NCBI RefSeq assembly: GCF_010501055.1 | Contig: NZ_QVMO01000019.1 | Span: 1-57,171 of the forward strand | DNA length: 57,171 nt | From: Dysgonomonas sp. 521 | GTDB lineage: Bacteria; Bacteroidota; Bacteroidia; Bacteroidales; Dysgonomonadaceae | Direction: 5' to 3' | Shown here: piece after piece, positions 36,816 to 45,786 of the stretch | Numbering within the stretch: the stretch's first letter is position 1 | Layout of the letters: every line of letters starts with the position of its first letter | Made by a program: the position numbers and the translations under genes | Notes under the pieces: generated by a model | What the model was told of the DNA's origin: nothing | What the model saw: only the letters and a program-made list of their open reading frames with translations | Database searches by the model: none

Positions 36816-39167
36816 ATGAAACTAAGATCAACTATTCTGACTATACTGTTTATGATTATATCATCTGCAATAGTGGCACAAGTAAATATATCGGGCACCG
36901 TTATCGACAACGATTCCCATGATATTATCGAATTTGCAAACATAGCTTTGCTCAAGCAGGACTCTACATTTGTAGCCGGAGCATCATCAGATACAAATGG
37001 CCTGTTCGCATTTAATGGTATTCCCACAGGCGACTATATATTATCCGCCACATTCGTAGGGTATGGAAAAAGATATGTTCCGGTTAACCATATAGAAAAA
37101 GATACTGACTTGGGGAATATAGCTTTAAAATCGTCCGACATAGCACTGAAAGATGTTACCGTAACGGCAAATGCCGTGATACAAAAGCCGGACAGAAAGG
37201 TCATTATCCCTTCTGATGCCCAGATTAAAGCATCGAACAGCGGAATAACATTGTTGCGCAACCTGCAATTGTCACGCATCATCGTAAACCCTTTGGACAA
37301 TACGATAGGCCTGCCCGGTGGAGACGCTGTACAGCTACGTGTCAACGGCGTAGAAGTGACTGTTGCCGAAGTAGTAGCCATCCAGCCGGAAGACATTATC
37401 CGCATCGAGTATCATGATGACCCGGGTATGCGTTATGGCAATGTAGGCGCCGTTATCGATTACATTACGCGCCGCAGGGAATCGGGGGGAAATGTATCGG
37501 CCAATCTGGCGAATGCACCGTATGGATTGGGATGGGGCGAGAACTTCCTTTCTGCTAAGGTAAATCATAAGAAGTCCGAATTCGGGATAAACGCATACTG
37601 GTCGCGGAGAAGCATTGACTGGACTCGCGAAAATGAAGAAACATTCGTATTCCCTGATATGACGTTAGTACGCACCGAAGAAGGCCAGCCGACAACATTT
37701 AAGGACAACCGCCTGAATGTAGCATTGAACTACAGCCTGAATGAAACGGATAAGTATATGTTCAACGCGACATTACGCAACAACTACCAGAAGATGCCTA
37801 ACCAATATTCAGACAGGAATAGTATAATATATTCATCTGATAATGACAATAATCCATTGTCCATATCCGACCATTCCACATGGAGAAGCTATTCGCCGTC
37901 GCTGGACTTATACTATCAGCGTCATCTGAAAAACGACCAGCTATTGATATTCAACGTGGTAGGTACTTATATAGATTCCAAGTCGACACGTCTATATCAG
38001 GAACGCAGAAACGATATACTGAACACCGACATATATTCCTCTGTATTAGGAGACAAATACTCCCTGATAGCTGAAGGTATATACGAAAAGTCTTTCAAAA
38101 CGGGGAAATTCTCCGCAGGCCTGAAGCATACCCAGAGTTACACCAGTAATACATACGATGGCAATGTATCTACGGATGTAGGGCTTAATTTTGCCGAAAC
38201 TTACGGTTACGCCGAATTCCAGTTCAAAAAGAATAAGTTCAACTACTCGCTGGGACTGGGAGTTATGCGCAACTACAACAGCCAGGGGGACAACCACAAT
38301 GAAAAGTATATCTTCCGTCCTACGGTACGTATATCATATAATATCAACGACAATGCTTATATTCGTTACAATGGCTATATCTCCGGTTATTCTCCTTCTT
38401 TGTCTGACCTCAACAATGTAGAGCAAGAGATAGACTCCCTGCAAATACAAAGAGGTAATCCCAACCTGCAAACGGTATGGTACTATACCCACACATTGAC
38501 AGGAGGGTACAACAAAGGTATCTTCGGCGCCGAGTTTTTCATGAGATACAGCTACGACCATAAGCCGATAATGGAACAGATAACCTTCGAAGATGGCAAG
38601 TTTGTCCGCACAAATATTAACCAGAAAGGCTTCCACAGGTTATACTCCGAAGCTACGTTCAAGCTGAAACCGTTCGGAGAATACCTGACACTGACTCTCG
38701 CTCCGGGCTTCAACCGCTACATCAGTTACGGCGAAGACTTTACCCATACTTACGGCTACTGGCGTATACGTGGTTCGGCAATGTTCAATTACAAGAAATG
38801 GTCGTTCACAGCCGAAGCCTGGACACGCTGGAACAACTTCTGGGGCGAGACAATGGACAGGGGCGAACGCCTTCATACCATCATGGTGGGATACTCTGAC
38901 GAAAGCCGCCTGTTTGGGCTGGAGAAAGTAAAGTGGAGCCTGAATGCAGGCATGTTCAATCCTTTCTCGAAAAGCTATACACAGGGAAGCCGCAATTATT
39001 CGGCGCTGGCACCAAACAAGTCACTGGTATATACAGACAACCTGAAACAGATACTTGTAATAAACTTTACCATCAACTTCAATTTCGGACGCCAGTATAA
39101 GGCCGGCAACAAGCGATTGAACAATGATGACACTGACGCAGGCATCATGTCAGGCTCTAAGAAATAA
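36816..39167 (+). CDS. TonB-dependent receptor-like outer-membrane beta-barrel protein
   Basis: A 783-aa outer-membrane protein. A signal peptide (ending near SSAIVAQ) is followed by a carboxypeptidase-regulatory-like domain (VNISGTVIDNDSHDIIEFANIAL, residues ~22-105). Then come a plug-like region (ITLLRNLQLSRIIVNPLDN) and a long beta-barrel of alternating aromatic strands ending with NFTINFNFGRQYKAGNKR. It resembles the OMP_b-brl_3 group, which is often paired with signalling or with unknown substrates; no SusD partner is adjacent. The frame opens at 36765, but the ATG at 36816 starts the signal peptide. It seems monocistronic, with a terminator at 39237-39277. The substrate is unknown. Confidence 0.87.
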   Translation: MKLRSTILTILFMIISSAIVAQVNISGTVIDNDSHDIIEFANIALLKQDSTFVAGASSDTNGLFAFNGIPTGDYILSATFVGYGKRYVPVNHIEKDTDLGNIALKSSDIALKDVTVTANAVIQKPDRKVIIPSDAQIKASNSGITLLRNLQLSRIIVNPLDNTIGLPGGDAVQLRVNGVEVTVAEVVAIQPEDIIRIEYHDDPGMRYGNVGAVIDYITRRRESGGNVSANLANAPYGLGWGENFLSAKVNHKKSEFGINAYWSRRSIDWTRENEETFVFPDMTLVRTEEGQPTTFKDNRLNVALNYSLNETDKYMFNATLRNNYQKMPNQYSDRNSIIYSSDNDNNPLSISDHSTWRSYSPSLDLYYQRHLKNDQLLIFNVVGTYIDSKSTRLYQERRNDILNTDIYSSVLGDKYSLIAEGIYEKSFKTGKFSAGLKHTQSYTSNTYDGNVSTDVGLNFAETYGYAEFQFKKNKFNYSLGLGVMRNYNSQGDNHNEKYIFRPTVRISYNINDNAYIRYNGYISGYSPSLSDLNNVEQEIDSLQIQRGNPNLQTVWYYTHTLTGGYNKGIFGAEFFMRYSYDHKPIMEQITFEDGKFVRTNINQKGFHRLYSEATFKLKPFGEYLTLTLAPGFNRYISYGEDFTHTYGYWRIRGSAMFNYKKWSFTAEAWTRWNNFWGETMDRGERLHTIMVGYSDESRLFGLEKVKWSLNAGMFNPFSKSYTQGSRNYSALAPNKSLVYTDNLKQILVINFTINFNFGRQYKAGNKRLNNDDTDAGIMSGSKK

Positions 39168-39236
39168 AAATCTCAGAAACTGTTTCTCATAATAAAGAAT
39201 ATATTAAGATTAACTTAATATTGATTGTGTTTACAA

Positions 39237-39277
39237 ATTGCCTCTACAGACGTGATGTTTGGAGAGGCAATGTTTTT
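39237..39277 (+). terminator. Terminator of the outer-membrane receptor gene
   Basis: ATTGCCTCT (39237-39245) pairs perfectly with AGAGGCAAT (39263-39271), followed by GTTTTTA. It lies 70 bp past the stop codon. Confidence 0.8.
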
Positions 39278-39377
39278 ATGAGTTGTTTGTATTTTTATCT
39301 TATAGTATAGTTCTTTGATATTTTTAGGATAGGAATAGTGACAATAAAAAGTATATAAAAAGAGTCACCTTTGTTTA

Positions 39378-39840
39378 GTACATGACAAAAAAACATTGAA
39401 ATAGGCTTGAAAAACCTGATTTTGGCTCCGCCGATTTTAGCTCCGCTGATTTTCAATTCAATTCATAACCGAAGGTTATCGGTCCAGTGTTATCAACTTA
39501 AGGATTATGGGACCAAAGATCAGGGCTGAAAGCCCGTCTTATTTCAGCCCAAGGCAACGCCTTGGGTCAGAATAGCCAAATATAGAGCGTGCGCGCTGAA
39601 AGCGCAGGTCAATGATTTGGTCTTGTTCTTTAAGTTTAACCTGCGCTTTCAGCGCGCAGTTTCTGGTAGATGCTCTTTACCCAAGGCGACGCTTCGCTTG
39701 CCATTGGGCTGAAATAATAAAGGCTTTCAGCCTTAGTTTGAAGACATTGGGGCAGTGGCTTGTCCCTGCCCGCTTGTCATCGTTTACGGGCACCCACAAG
39801 GGGATGCCCCTACAGCAGGATATAAAATTTTGTCATGTAC
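39378..39840. mobile_element. 463-bp composite element with GTACATGAC ends
   Basis: It begins GTACATGACAAAA and ends TTTTGTCATGTAC, the same termini as the element at 6606-6740. The flanks share CACCTTTGT (39366-39374 on the left, 39845-39853 on the right). The rightmost ~92 bp are the reverse complement of the first ~92 bp of that small element. The middle (about 39507-39737) is a multi-tier nested palindrome. There is no coding capacity. Confidence 0.8.
39507..39737. repeat. Multi-tier nested palindrome
   Basis: Pairs are arranged like nested shells. AGGGCTGAAAGCCC at the left end matches AGGCTTTCAGCCT at the right. TTATTTCAGCCCAAGGC matches the later CCATTGGGCTGAAATAA. Innermost, GCGCGCTGAAAGCGCAGGT matches ACCTGCGCTTTCAGCGCGC almost perfectly. 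Each shell is also partly self-complementary. Confidence 0.8.
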
Positions 39841-39871
39841 TTAGCACCTTTGTCACTTTTTGGTAAACAAT

Positions 39872-39990
39872 GAGAATCAAGGCTTGAATTATCAATCACA
39901 TGAGCGAAGCGTTTGTTTTTTAACCCGAAGGGCTTAACCTTCAGAACCGCATGCAAGCAAAGCGCTCGCCTGCGGTTATGAAAGTCAGGC
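39872..39990 (+). repeat. GAATCAAGG-type repeat, copy at 39.9 kb
   Basis: The stretch GAATCAAGGCTTGAATTATC onward, through GAGCGAAGCGTTTGTTTTTT and CTTAACCTTC, is nearly identical to 48142-48212 in the same orientation. It lies just after the composite element and ends close to the two-component operon. It is related to the element ends at 8953-9202 and 36179-36474. Confidence 0.75.
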
Positions 39991-40099
39991 TTTTCAGTCC
40001 ATTTTTCACATACGCTTTGGCTCCTGTGTTTGAATATGCTTTATTTTAGTGTATATTTGGCTCTGCTGATTTTTCAATTTGTCATATCTTTGTATTATT

Positions 40100-40765
40100 A
40101 TGCAACACATCCTCATCATAGAAGACGAACCCGGAATCTGTAACTTTCTGAAACAGGGACTAGAAGAAGAAGGTTACAGAATAACTATAGCCATTGACGG
40201 GAAGCAGGGTGTAGAATTTTCCATGTCGGAAAATCCTGATCTGATTCTTCTCGACTGGATGCTGCCCCAAATGACAGGAATCGAAGTATGTAAAGCTATC
40301 CGGGAAAAAGATACTGAAATTCCTATTTTGTTTCTAACTGCAAAAGATACTGTACAGGAAACAATAGATGGACTGCAAGCGGGTGCAAATGACTATATTA
40401 AAAAGCCATTTAGCTTTGAAGAATTACTGGAAAGGATAAAGATTCATTTTCGAAACCATAAAAGCAAATCGACTCTTACTTTAGGCAATATCTCCCTCAA
40501 TTTGAAAACATACGAGGTAAAAGTGGACTCATTAGATGTTTCCCTTACCCAACGAGAATTTGAGTTGTTGGAGTTCCTGATAAGGAATAAAGGGAATGTA
40601 TGCAAGCGAGATGAAATTATAGAAAAAGTATGGGGTATAAGTTTTGAATACGACACCGGCGTAATAGATGTATTTATTAATGCCATACGTAAAAAACTGA
40701 ATTTAGATAAAGATAACGGATACATCAGGACTGTAAGAGGTGTAGGCTATATAGCTAACGAATAG
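40100..40765 (+). CDS. OmpR-family response regulator
   Basis: A 221-aa two-component response regulator. The receiver domain has the acidic pocket E8-D9-E10, phospho-acceptor D52 in ILLDWMLP, T80 in FLTAK and K102 in IKKPF. The C-terminal winged helix (SLTQREFELLEFLIRNKGNVCKRDEI, ending VRGVGYIANE) is OmpR/PhoB type. The frame opens at 40079, but the ATG at 40100 starts the receiver. A -7-like TATCTTTG ends only 7 bp upstream, so the message may be nearly leaderless. The kinase gene follows 2 bp after the stop codon. By position it likely controls the RND efflux operon downstream, perhaps through the direct repeat at 42333-42350. Confidence 0.93.
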   Translation: MQHILIIEDEPGICNFLKQGLEEEGYRITIAIDGKQGVEFSMSENPDLILLDWMLPQMTGIEVCKAIREKDTEIPILFLTAKDTVQETIDGLQAGANDYIKKPFSFEELLERIKIHFRNHKSKSTLTLGNISLNLKTYEVKVDSLDVSLTQREFELLEFLIRNKGNVCKRDEIIEKVWGISFEYDTGVIDVFINAIRKKLNLDKDNGYIRTVRGVGYIANE

Positions 40766-40767
40766 AT

Positions 40768-42153
40768 ATGAAAAGTCTTTCTTTCAGAAACAGGATTGCG
40801 CTCAACTACATAATCACAACAGCGTTGCTGATTGGTTTGGTATTTGTTACCATATACGTGGTAGTAGAGTTTAATGTATCCGGTCACCTGAACGAAGACC
40901 TGCGACGCGAAGCCGACCGCCACTCTGATGAAGTAGAATTTAAAGACGGGAAAATTGCCCTGAAAAGGCATAAAGAGTGGATGGAGCGCGAACACAATAC
41001 TGTAGGCGTCGACCCTGTATTCATCGAATTTCTGGATATAAAGGGAAACCTTATCGATAAGTCTCCTAACCTGAAGGAGAGTTATTTGCTTTACGACTCC
41101 GCTCAGCCTGACAATGTGTTTTATAACGGTGAGTTAGCCGAAAAAAGGATCAGGCAGGTACAAGTTCCCATCTTGGACGAAAACGGAAAGCGCGTAGGGC
41201 ATCTTTTGGTTGCTGTTGCCCGCGAAGGAGCCGAAGTAGTGCTGGAAACCTTACGCCATATCTTGCTTATCACTTATCCCATTATACTTATTGTCTTATT
41301 CTTTGTCGCGCGTTTTATTGCCGGAAGAAGTATAAAACCAATTAATGAGATTATAAATACGGCAAATAACATCACGCGTGATAATCTGACAGAGCGCATT
41401 CCGTTGCCGTACAACAAAGACGAACTATATATACTCTCCGATACGATAAATAATCTTTTAGACCGTATAGAAAAAACAATAGAACGGGAGAAATCTTTTA
41501 CTTCTTATGCTTCGCACGAATTCCGCACACCTTTGGCTGTATTGAAAGGGACGCTGGAAGTCCTGATACGAAAACCCCGTCAGCAGGAAGAATATGAAGA
41601 AAAAGTAAGTCATTGTGTTAAAGAAATTGACCGCCTGAACCATCTGGTAGACGAATTGCTGATTCTTACCCGGTACGAGAACCAGAAGCAATCTTTAAAC
41701 TTAGAAAATATAAGTATTAAACTGATTGTTGATGAGATACTTAAGATTTTCTCGGAGAATATACAGCAGAAAAACATCCGGGTGAAAACAGATATCTCCC
41801 CCGAAAATATTTACCTGAAAACCGATGTATACCTGTTTTCTACCATCGTCAATAATATTCTTTCCAATGCTATTAAGTATTCACATCAGGATGGAGAAAT
41901 AGAGATTAAGATTAACGAAAGGGATAAGTTTATTTTCTGTGAAGTTAAGGATAATGGTATAGGCATTCCCGAAAAAGACTTAAAGAAGATTTTCGATAAA
42001 TTTTATCGTTCTACAGACCATACTGATATCAAAGGATTTGGCCTGGGATTATCTATCGTAAAAAGATTCTGCTCCCTGTTGAATATTCGTATCGACATAT
42101 TCAGCGAAGAAGGAATGGGAACCACCGTCAGACTGAAAATTCCTCAATCTTAG
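40768..42153 (+). CDS. Sensor histidine kinase, CusS-like
   Basis: A 461-aa inner-membrane kinase. Two membrane segments (about residues 10-34 and 164-184) enclose a periplasmic sensor domain of ~130 residues with several histidines, which suits metal sensing. A HAMP domain follows (IKPINEIINTAN). The phospho-acceptor is H250 in SYASHEFRTPL. The ATP-binding domain has the N box NNILSNAIKYS, the G1 box DNGIGIP and the G2 box GFGLGLSIVKRF. It is the partner of the preceding response regulator. The TAG stop overlaps the edge of a repeat element that starts at 42153, so the native C-terminus could once have been slightly different. Confidence 0.93.
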   Translation: MKSLSFRNRIALNYIITTALLIGLVFVTIYVVVEFNVSGHLNEDLRREADRHSDEVEFKDGKIALKRHKEWMEREHNTVGVDPVFIEFLDIKGNLIDKSPNLKESYLLYDSAQPDNVFYNGELAEKRIRQVQVPILDENGKRVGHLLVAVAREGAEVVLETLRHILLITYPIILIVLFFVARFIAGRSIKPINEIINTANNITRDNLTERIPLPYNKDELYILSDTINNLLDRIEKTIEREKSFTSYASHEFRTPLAVLKGTLEVLIRKPRQQEEYEEKVSHCVKEIDRLNHLVDELLILTRYENQKQSLNLENISIKLIVDEILKIFSENIQQKNIRVKTDISPENIYLKTDVYLFSTIVNNILSNAIKYSHQDGEIEIKINERDKFIFCEVKDNGIGIPEKDLKKIFDKFYRSTDHTDIKGFGLGLSIVKRFCSLLNIRIDIFSEEGMGTTVRLKIPQS

Positions 42154-42338
42154 AAACTGTTTAAATTTTATTCGTTCAAATTTTTAGAGATGTTTTAGGC
42201 TGATTTTTTCTTCCGCGAAACGATAATAGCGGGCTATTTGAGTTGAGTGAAAGGAAAAATCAGCCTAAAACATCCTAAAAATGAACGAAGAAAAAGGTAT
42301 AATAAAATATTCGTATAAAATTTAAACAGTTTCTTAAG
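42153..42338. mobile_element. Inverted-repeat element with GAAACTGTTTAAATTTT ends
   Basis: The left end GAAACTGTTTAAATTTTAT (from 42153) and the right end ATAAAATTTAAACAGTTTC are inverted copies. Inner arms GATGTTTTAGGCTGATTTTT and AAAAATCAGCCTAAAACATC are exact complements, so the element can fold end to end. TTA flanks both sides, which may be a 3-bp target duplication. Related elements lie at 48366-48558 and, as one end only, near 8663. It is non-coding. Confidence 0.8.
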
Positions 42339-42350
42339 CAAATCTTAAGC
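42333..42350 (+). promoter_or_regulatory. CTTAAGC direct repeat, possible response-regulator box
   Basis: CTTAAGC occurs at 42333-42339 and 42344-42350, 11 bp apart, one helical turn, as expected for OmpR-family dimers. It ends 20 bp upstream of the predicted -7 element at 42371. Control by the adjacent response regulator is an inference. Confidence 0.55.
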
Positions 42351-42370
42351 CTCTCCATTTAACATCTTTC

Positions 42371-42378
42371 TACTTTTG
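42371..42378 (+). promoter_or_regulatory. Predicted -7 element of the RND operon
   Basis: TACTTTTG fits the Bacteroidetes -7 consensus TAnnTTTG. No TTTG lies 19-20 bp upstream. This would suit an activated promoter in which the CTTAAGC repeat occupies the -33 area. The start would be near 42385, leaving a ~258-nt leader. Confidence 0.5.
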
Positions 42379-42398
42379 TTTGTTAGTTAATTAGTATA

Positions 42399-42614
42399 GT
42401 ACATAAAAAATATATACGATTGTTCTAACTCTTCCCCCTTCGGGTACTTCCCTTTATCAAAAGGGAAGAGTGCCTGCCGGGTCAAACGGCTTCTAACTTC
42501 GCTTTGCGACTCTCCCCTCGCTTCTCCCTCTCCTTTTGGGGAGGGCCGGGGTGGGGTCGGGAGTGCCCAAAGGGCGAGGGGTTGAGTGATAATAATCTAT
42601 TTTTTGTCATGTAC
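42399..42614. mobile_element. MITE-like element in the efflux operon leader
   Basis: The right end TTTTTTGTCATGTAC (42600-42614) is the terminus shared with 6606-6740; the left end GTACATAAAAAA (42399-42410) is a degenerate version. Inside are CTTCCCTTTATCAAAAGGGAAG and a CCTCCCC/GGGGAGG block like those at 4370 and 16938. It lies between the predicted promoter and the pump gene. It has no convincing coding sequence. Confidence 0.65.
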
Positions 42615-42642
42615 GAAGGGAAATTAGGTAAAATAAAGGTAG

Positions 42643-45600
42643 ATGTTAGAAAAAATCATACGGTTCAGCCTCAACCGCAAGCTTATCATATTGCTGTTCA
42701 CCTCAGCCATATTTATATATGGTATTTACTCCGTATTCCATATACCAATCGGGGCTGTACCCGATATTACAAACAATCAGGTGCAGGTTATCACCACTTC
42801 TACCAATCTTTCTACGGAGGATATAGAGCAGTTCATTACCTACCCTATCGAAATGGAGATGGCCAACCTGCCCGGTGTGCAGGAAATACGTTCCGTTTCC
42901 AAATTTGGATTGTCTGTGGTGACTATCGTTTTCGATGAAAGCATGGGGACTTACCTACCCCGCCAGTTGATAGCAGAAAAGATAAAAACCGCATCTGAAC
43001 TCATCCCCGAAGGCTTTGGCTCTCCCGAAATGGGGCCTATATCGACAGGGCTGGGTGAGATATACCAATATGTACTCGATGTAAAACCCGAATATAAAGA
43101 CAGATATTCGGTTGCAGACCTGCGTACCATACAAGACTGGATAGTAAAACGACAACTGTCGGGAATCCCCGGAGTAGTCGAAATCAATACATGGGGAGGC
43201 TACCTTAAGCAATATGAAGTGGCTATCAATCCATCCCGCCTGAAAGCAATGGATATAACCACAGGTGATTTGGTAAATGCTTTAGAGAAAAACAACAGTA
43301 TCGCAGGGGGCGCATATATCGAGAAAGTCAACCAAAGTTATTTTATACGTGGCGAAGGGAAAATCGGTTCGATAGAGGATATCGAAAACATTGTAGTCAA
43401 GAATGCAGGTGGTATCCCAGTCTTCGTGAAGGATATTGCTACCGTGCGCTTTGGCAGTGCTAACCGTTTTGGCGCAATTACAGGTAACGGCGAAGGAGAG
43501 AAGGTGCTTGGGCAAATAATGATGCTCAAAGGGGCAGACTCAAAAGAAACCATCAATGCCGTTAAGGAGCGTGTTGCAGAAGTTCAGGAAGTCCTTCCCG
43601 AAGGCGTATATATCAATGCGTTTCTGGAACGGAGCGAACTTGTAGCCAAGACTACTTTCACCGTTGCTGAGAATCTTATTCTGGGATGTCTCATTGTTAT
43701 CTTTGTGGTTGTGCTTCTGCTAGGCAATTTCCGTTCGGGCATTGTTGTCGCATCTGTCATACCGCTTTCACTCCTGTTTGCTATCTCCCTGATGAGGATA
43801 TTCGGTATAGATGCTAATTTAATGAGTTTAGGGGCAATAGACTTTGGCATCATTATAGACGGTGCGGTTATTATTGTCGAATTCGTTTCGGCGCAAATGA
43901 CAGCGAATGCTTCTAAGCTTAGCAATCTACCTATATCTGACAGAAAAAAAGAAACGGACAGGATAACGCTGAGCAGTTCATCTACGATGATGAATTCTGC
44001 AATTTTCGGGCAATTAATAATCTTAATCGTATTTATCCCTATACTGTCCCTTTCGGGTGTAGAAGGAAAAATGTTTCGCCCGATGGCGCTTACTTTCAGC
44101 TTTGCGTTGATTGGGGCAATGTTGCTTTGCCTGACTTATGTACCTGTAGTTTCTTCTCTGATTATAAAACCACAGATACAGAAAAGAAACGGGATAACTG
44201 TCCGCATAATGAGGTTACTGACCCGTACCTATCTGCCTGTTATCACATGGGCATTGAAGCATACGAAGAAAACATTGGCGGCAGCGGTCGGATTGCTTGT
44301 ACTGGCTGTGGTGATATTCTCCCGCATGGGTGGCGAATTTATCCCACAGTTGGATGAAGGTGATTTTGTTATCCAACCTGTCCTGAAAACGGGAACATCT
44401 TTAGCAAAGACAATCGAAACCACTACATTGATAGAAAAGACAATATTGGATAAATTTCCCGAAGTAGAGCAAATCGTCAGCCGAATAGGTGCAGCCGAAG
44501 TTCCTACCGACCCTATGTCGATGGAAGAAAGCGACATCATTGTAAAGGTAAGGCCAAAAAGCGAATGGGTTTCGGCAAGTTCGAAAGACGAGTTAGCCGA
44601 TAAGATAAAAGAAGAACTGGAAGCTACGATTCCCAATATGGAGATCGAATTTACGCAACCTATCGAGATGCGTTTCAATGAACTGATTTCGGGTACGCGT
44701 TCCGATGTGGCTATCAAGATTTTCGGAGAAGATTTAGGTGTATTAGCCGAAAAGGCAGAACAGATAAAACGGGCGATAACTCATGTGGAAGGTGCTGCCG
44801 ATATTATTGTGGAAAAGATAGACGGGCTTCCTCAAATGACTGTCGACTATAACCGTACACGTATAGCACAATACGGCCTGAATATATCCGACATCAACGA
44901 TATTGTTGCGCTGTCTTTCGCCGGAACGACTGTAGGGAATGTATTCGAAGGAGAACGCCGTTTCGATTTGGTAATACGTTTGGAAGAAAATCTTCGGAAC
45001 GATATAGACGATTTACGCAACCTGTATGTGCCGCTTCCCAATGGCGGGCAAATTCCTCTCCGGGAATTGGCGAAGGTGGAATATACCGAAGGTCCTGCCA
45101 AAATATCCCGTGACGATACCAAACGCCGTGTTGTAATTGGTGTGAATGTGCGTAACCGTGATATGGAAAGTGTGGTGAAAGATGTTTCGGCAATTATTGA
45201 TGAAAAGATAAATCTGCCGCCGGGATATTATGTGACTTACGGCGGGCAGTTCGAGAATTTGCAGAATGCAAAAGACCGATTGATGATAGCCGTTCCCGTT
45301 GCATTATGCCTCATATTTATTCTTTTGTATTTTGCTTTTGGTTCAATGAGAGAAACATTACTTGTTTTCACGGCGATACCGCTCTCTGCTGTAGGTGGTG
45401 TATTGCTCCTTTGGATGAGAGGAATGCCGTTCAGTATTTCGGCGGGAGTAGGCTTTATTGCCCTGTTTGGTATTGCTGTACTCAACGGAATTGTGCTGGT
45501 AGAACATCTGAAAGAATTGAAGCACAGGGGAATGAAAAACGTGGATGAACTGATACTGAAAGGTACTACCGACAGGCTTCGCCCTGTTACGCTGACAGCT

Positions 45601-45786
45601 TCGGCTGCCGCACTCGGTTTCCTTCCGATGGCGATTTCATCTTCGGCAGGAGCAGAAGTACAACGTCCTCTGGCAACGGTGGTTATTGGTGGGTTGTTTA
45701 CTGCTACACTTCTCACAATGGTAGTTTTGCCGATCTTATTTAAAATGTTTGACAAAAATCTGACTCAGGATGAAGAAGATATTTAA
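42643..45786 (+). CDS. Heavy-metal efflux RND transporter (CzcA/CusA family)
   Basis: A 1047-aa inner-membrane proton antiporter of the heavy-metal efflux RND subfamily. It has the usual two sets of six membrane segments and two large periplasmic loops. The fourth segment carries D400-F-G-I-I-I-D406-G-A-V-x-x-x-E413. This DFG..DG pattern is known from CzcA-type pumps for divalent ions (Zn, Co, Cd), while monovalent CusA pumps differ, so a divalent substrate is more likely. The C-terminus ends shortly after the last segment and overlaps the outer-membrane-factor gene by 17 bp. Together with the next two genes it makes a complete tripartite pump, in the order pump, outer-membrane factor, adaptor. 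Confidence 0.94.
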   Translation: MLEKIIRFSLNRKLIILLFTSAIFIYGIYSVFHIPIGAVPDITNNQVQVITTSTNLSTEDIEQFITYPIEMEMANLPGVQEIRSVSKFGLSVVTIVFDESMGTYLPRQLIAEKIKTASELIPEGFGSPEMGPISTGLGEIYQYVLDVKPEYKDRYSVADLRTIQDWIVKRQLSGIPGVVEINTWGGYLKQYEVAINPSRLKAMDITTGDLVNALEKNNSIAGGAYIEKVNQSYFIRGEGKIGSIEDIENIVVKNAGGIPVFVKDIATVRFGSANRFGAITGNGEGEKVLGQIMMLKGADSKETINAVKERVAEVQEVLPEGVYINAFLERSELVAKTTFTVAENLILGCLIVIFVVVLLLGNFRSGIVVASVIPLSLLFAISLMRIFGIDANLMSLGAIDFGIIIDGAVIIVEFVSAQMTANASKLSNLPISDRKKETDRITLSSSSTMMNSAIFGQLIILIVFIPILSLSGVEGKMFRPMALTFSFALIGAMLLCLTYVPVVSSLIIKPQIQKRNGITVRIMRLLTRTYLPVITWALKHTKKTLAAAVGLLVLAVVIFSRMGGEFIPQLDEGDFVIQPVLKTGTSLAKTIETTTLIEKTILDKFPEVEQIVSRIGAAEVPTDPMSMEESDIIVKVRPKSEWVSASSKDELADKIKEELEATIPNMEIEFTQPIEMRFNELISGTRSDVAIKIFGEDLGVLAEKAEQIKRAITHVEGAADIIVEKIDGLPQMTVDYNRTRIAQYGLNISDINDIVALSFAGTTVGNVFEGERRFDLVIRLEENLRNDIDDLRNLYVPLPNGGQIPLRELAKVEYTEGPAKISRDDTKRRVVIGVNVRNRDMESVVKDVSAIIDEKINLPPGYYVTYGGQFENLQNAKDRLMIAVPVALCLIFILLYFAFGSMRETLLVFTAIPLSAVGGVLLLWMRGMPFSISAGVGFIALFGIAVLNGIVLVEHLKELKHRGMKNVDELILKGTTDRLRPVTLTASAAALGFLPMAISSSAGAEVQRPLATVVIGGLFTATLLTMVVLPILFKMFDKNLTQDEEDI

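Larger units (their letters stand above)
39168..40099. other. Long repeat-filled intergenic region
   Basis: About 930 bp without a supported gene. In order it contains a terminator (39237-39277), a composite inverted-repeat element (39378-39840) with a nested palindrome, a GAATCAAGG-type repeat (39872-39990), and a -7-like TATCTTTG (40085-40092) close before the response-regulator start. The open frame at 39612-39866 lies entirely in repeats and is not accepted. Confidence 0.65.

Noticed and set aside
39612..39866. 84-aa open frame in the composite element
   Set aside because: It lies across nested palindromes and the shared element end, so the reading frame is a by-product of the repeats.
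39378..40000. CRISPR array
   Set aside because: The repeats are few, palindromic and unevenly spaced, with no constant-length spacers and no cas genes.
42504..42938. 144-aa frame overlapping the pump gene start
   Set aside because: It starts inside a repeat and then runs out of frame through the start of the RND pump gene.
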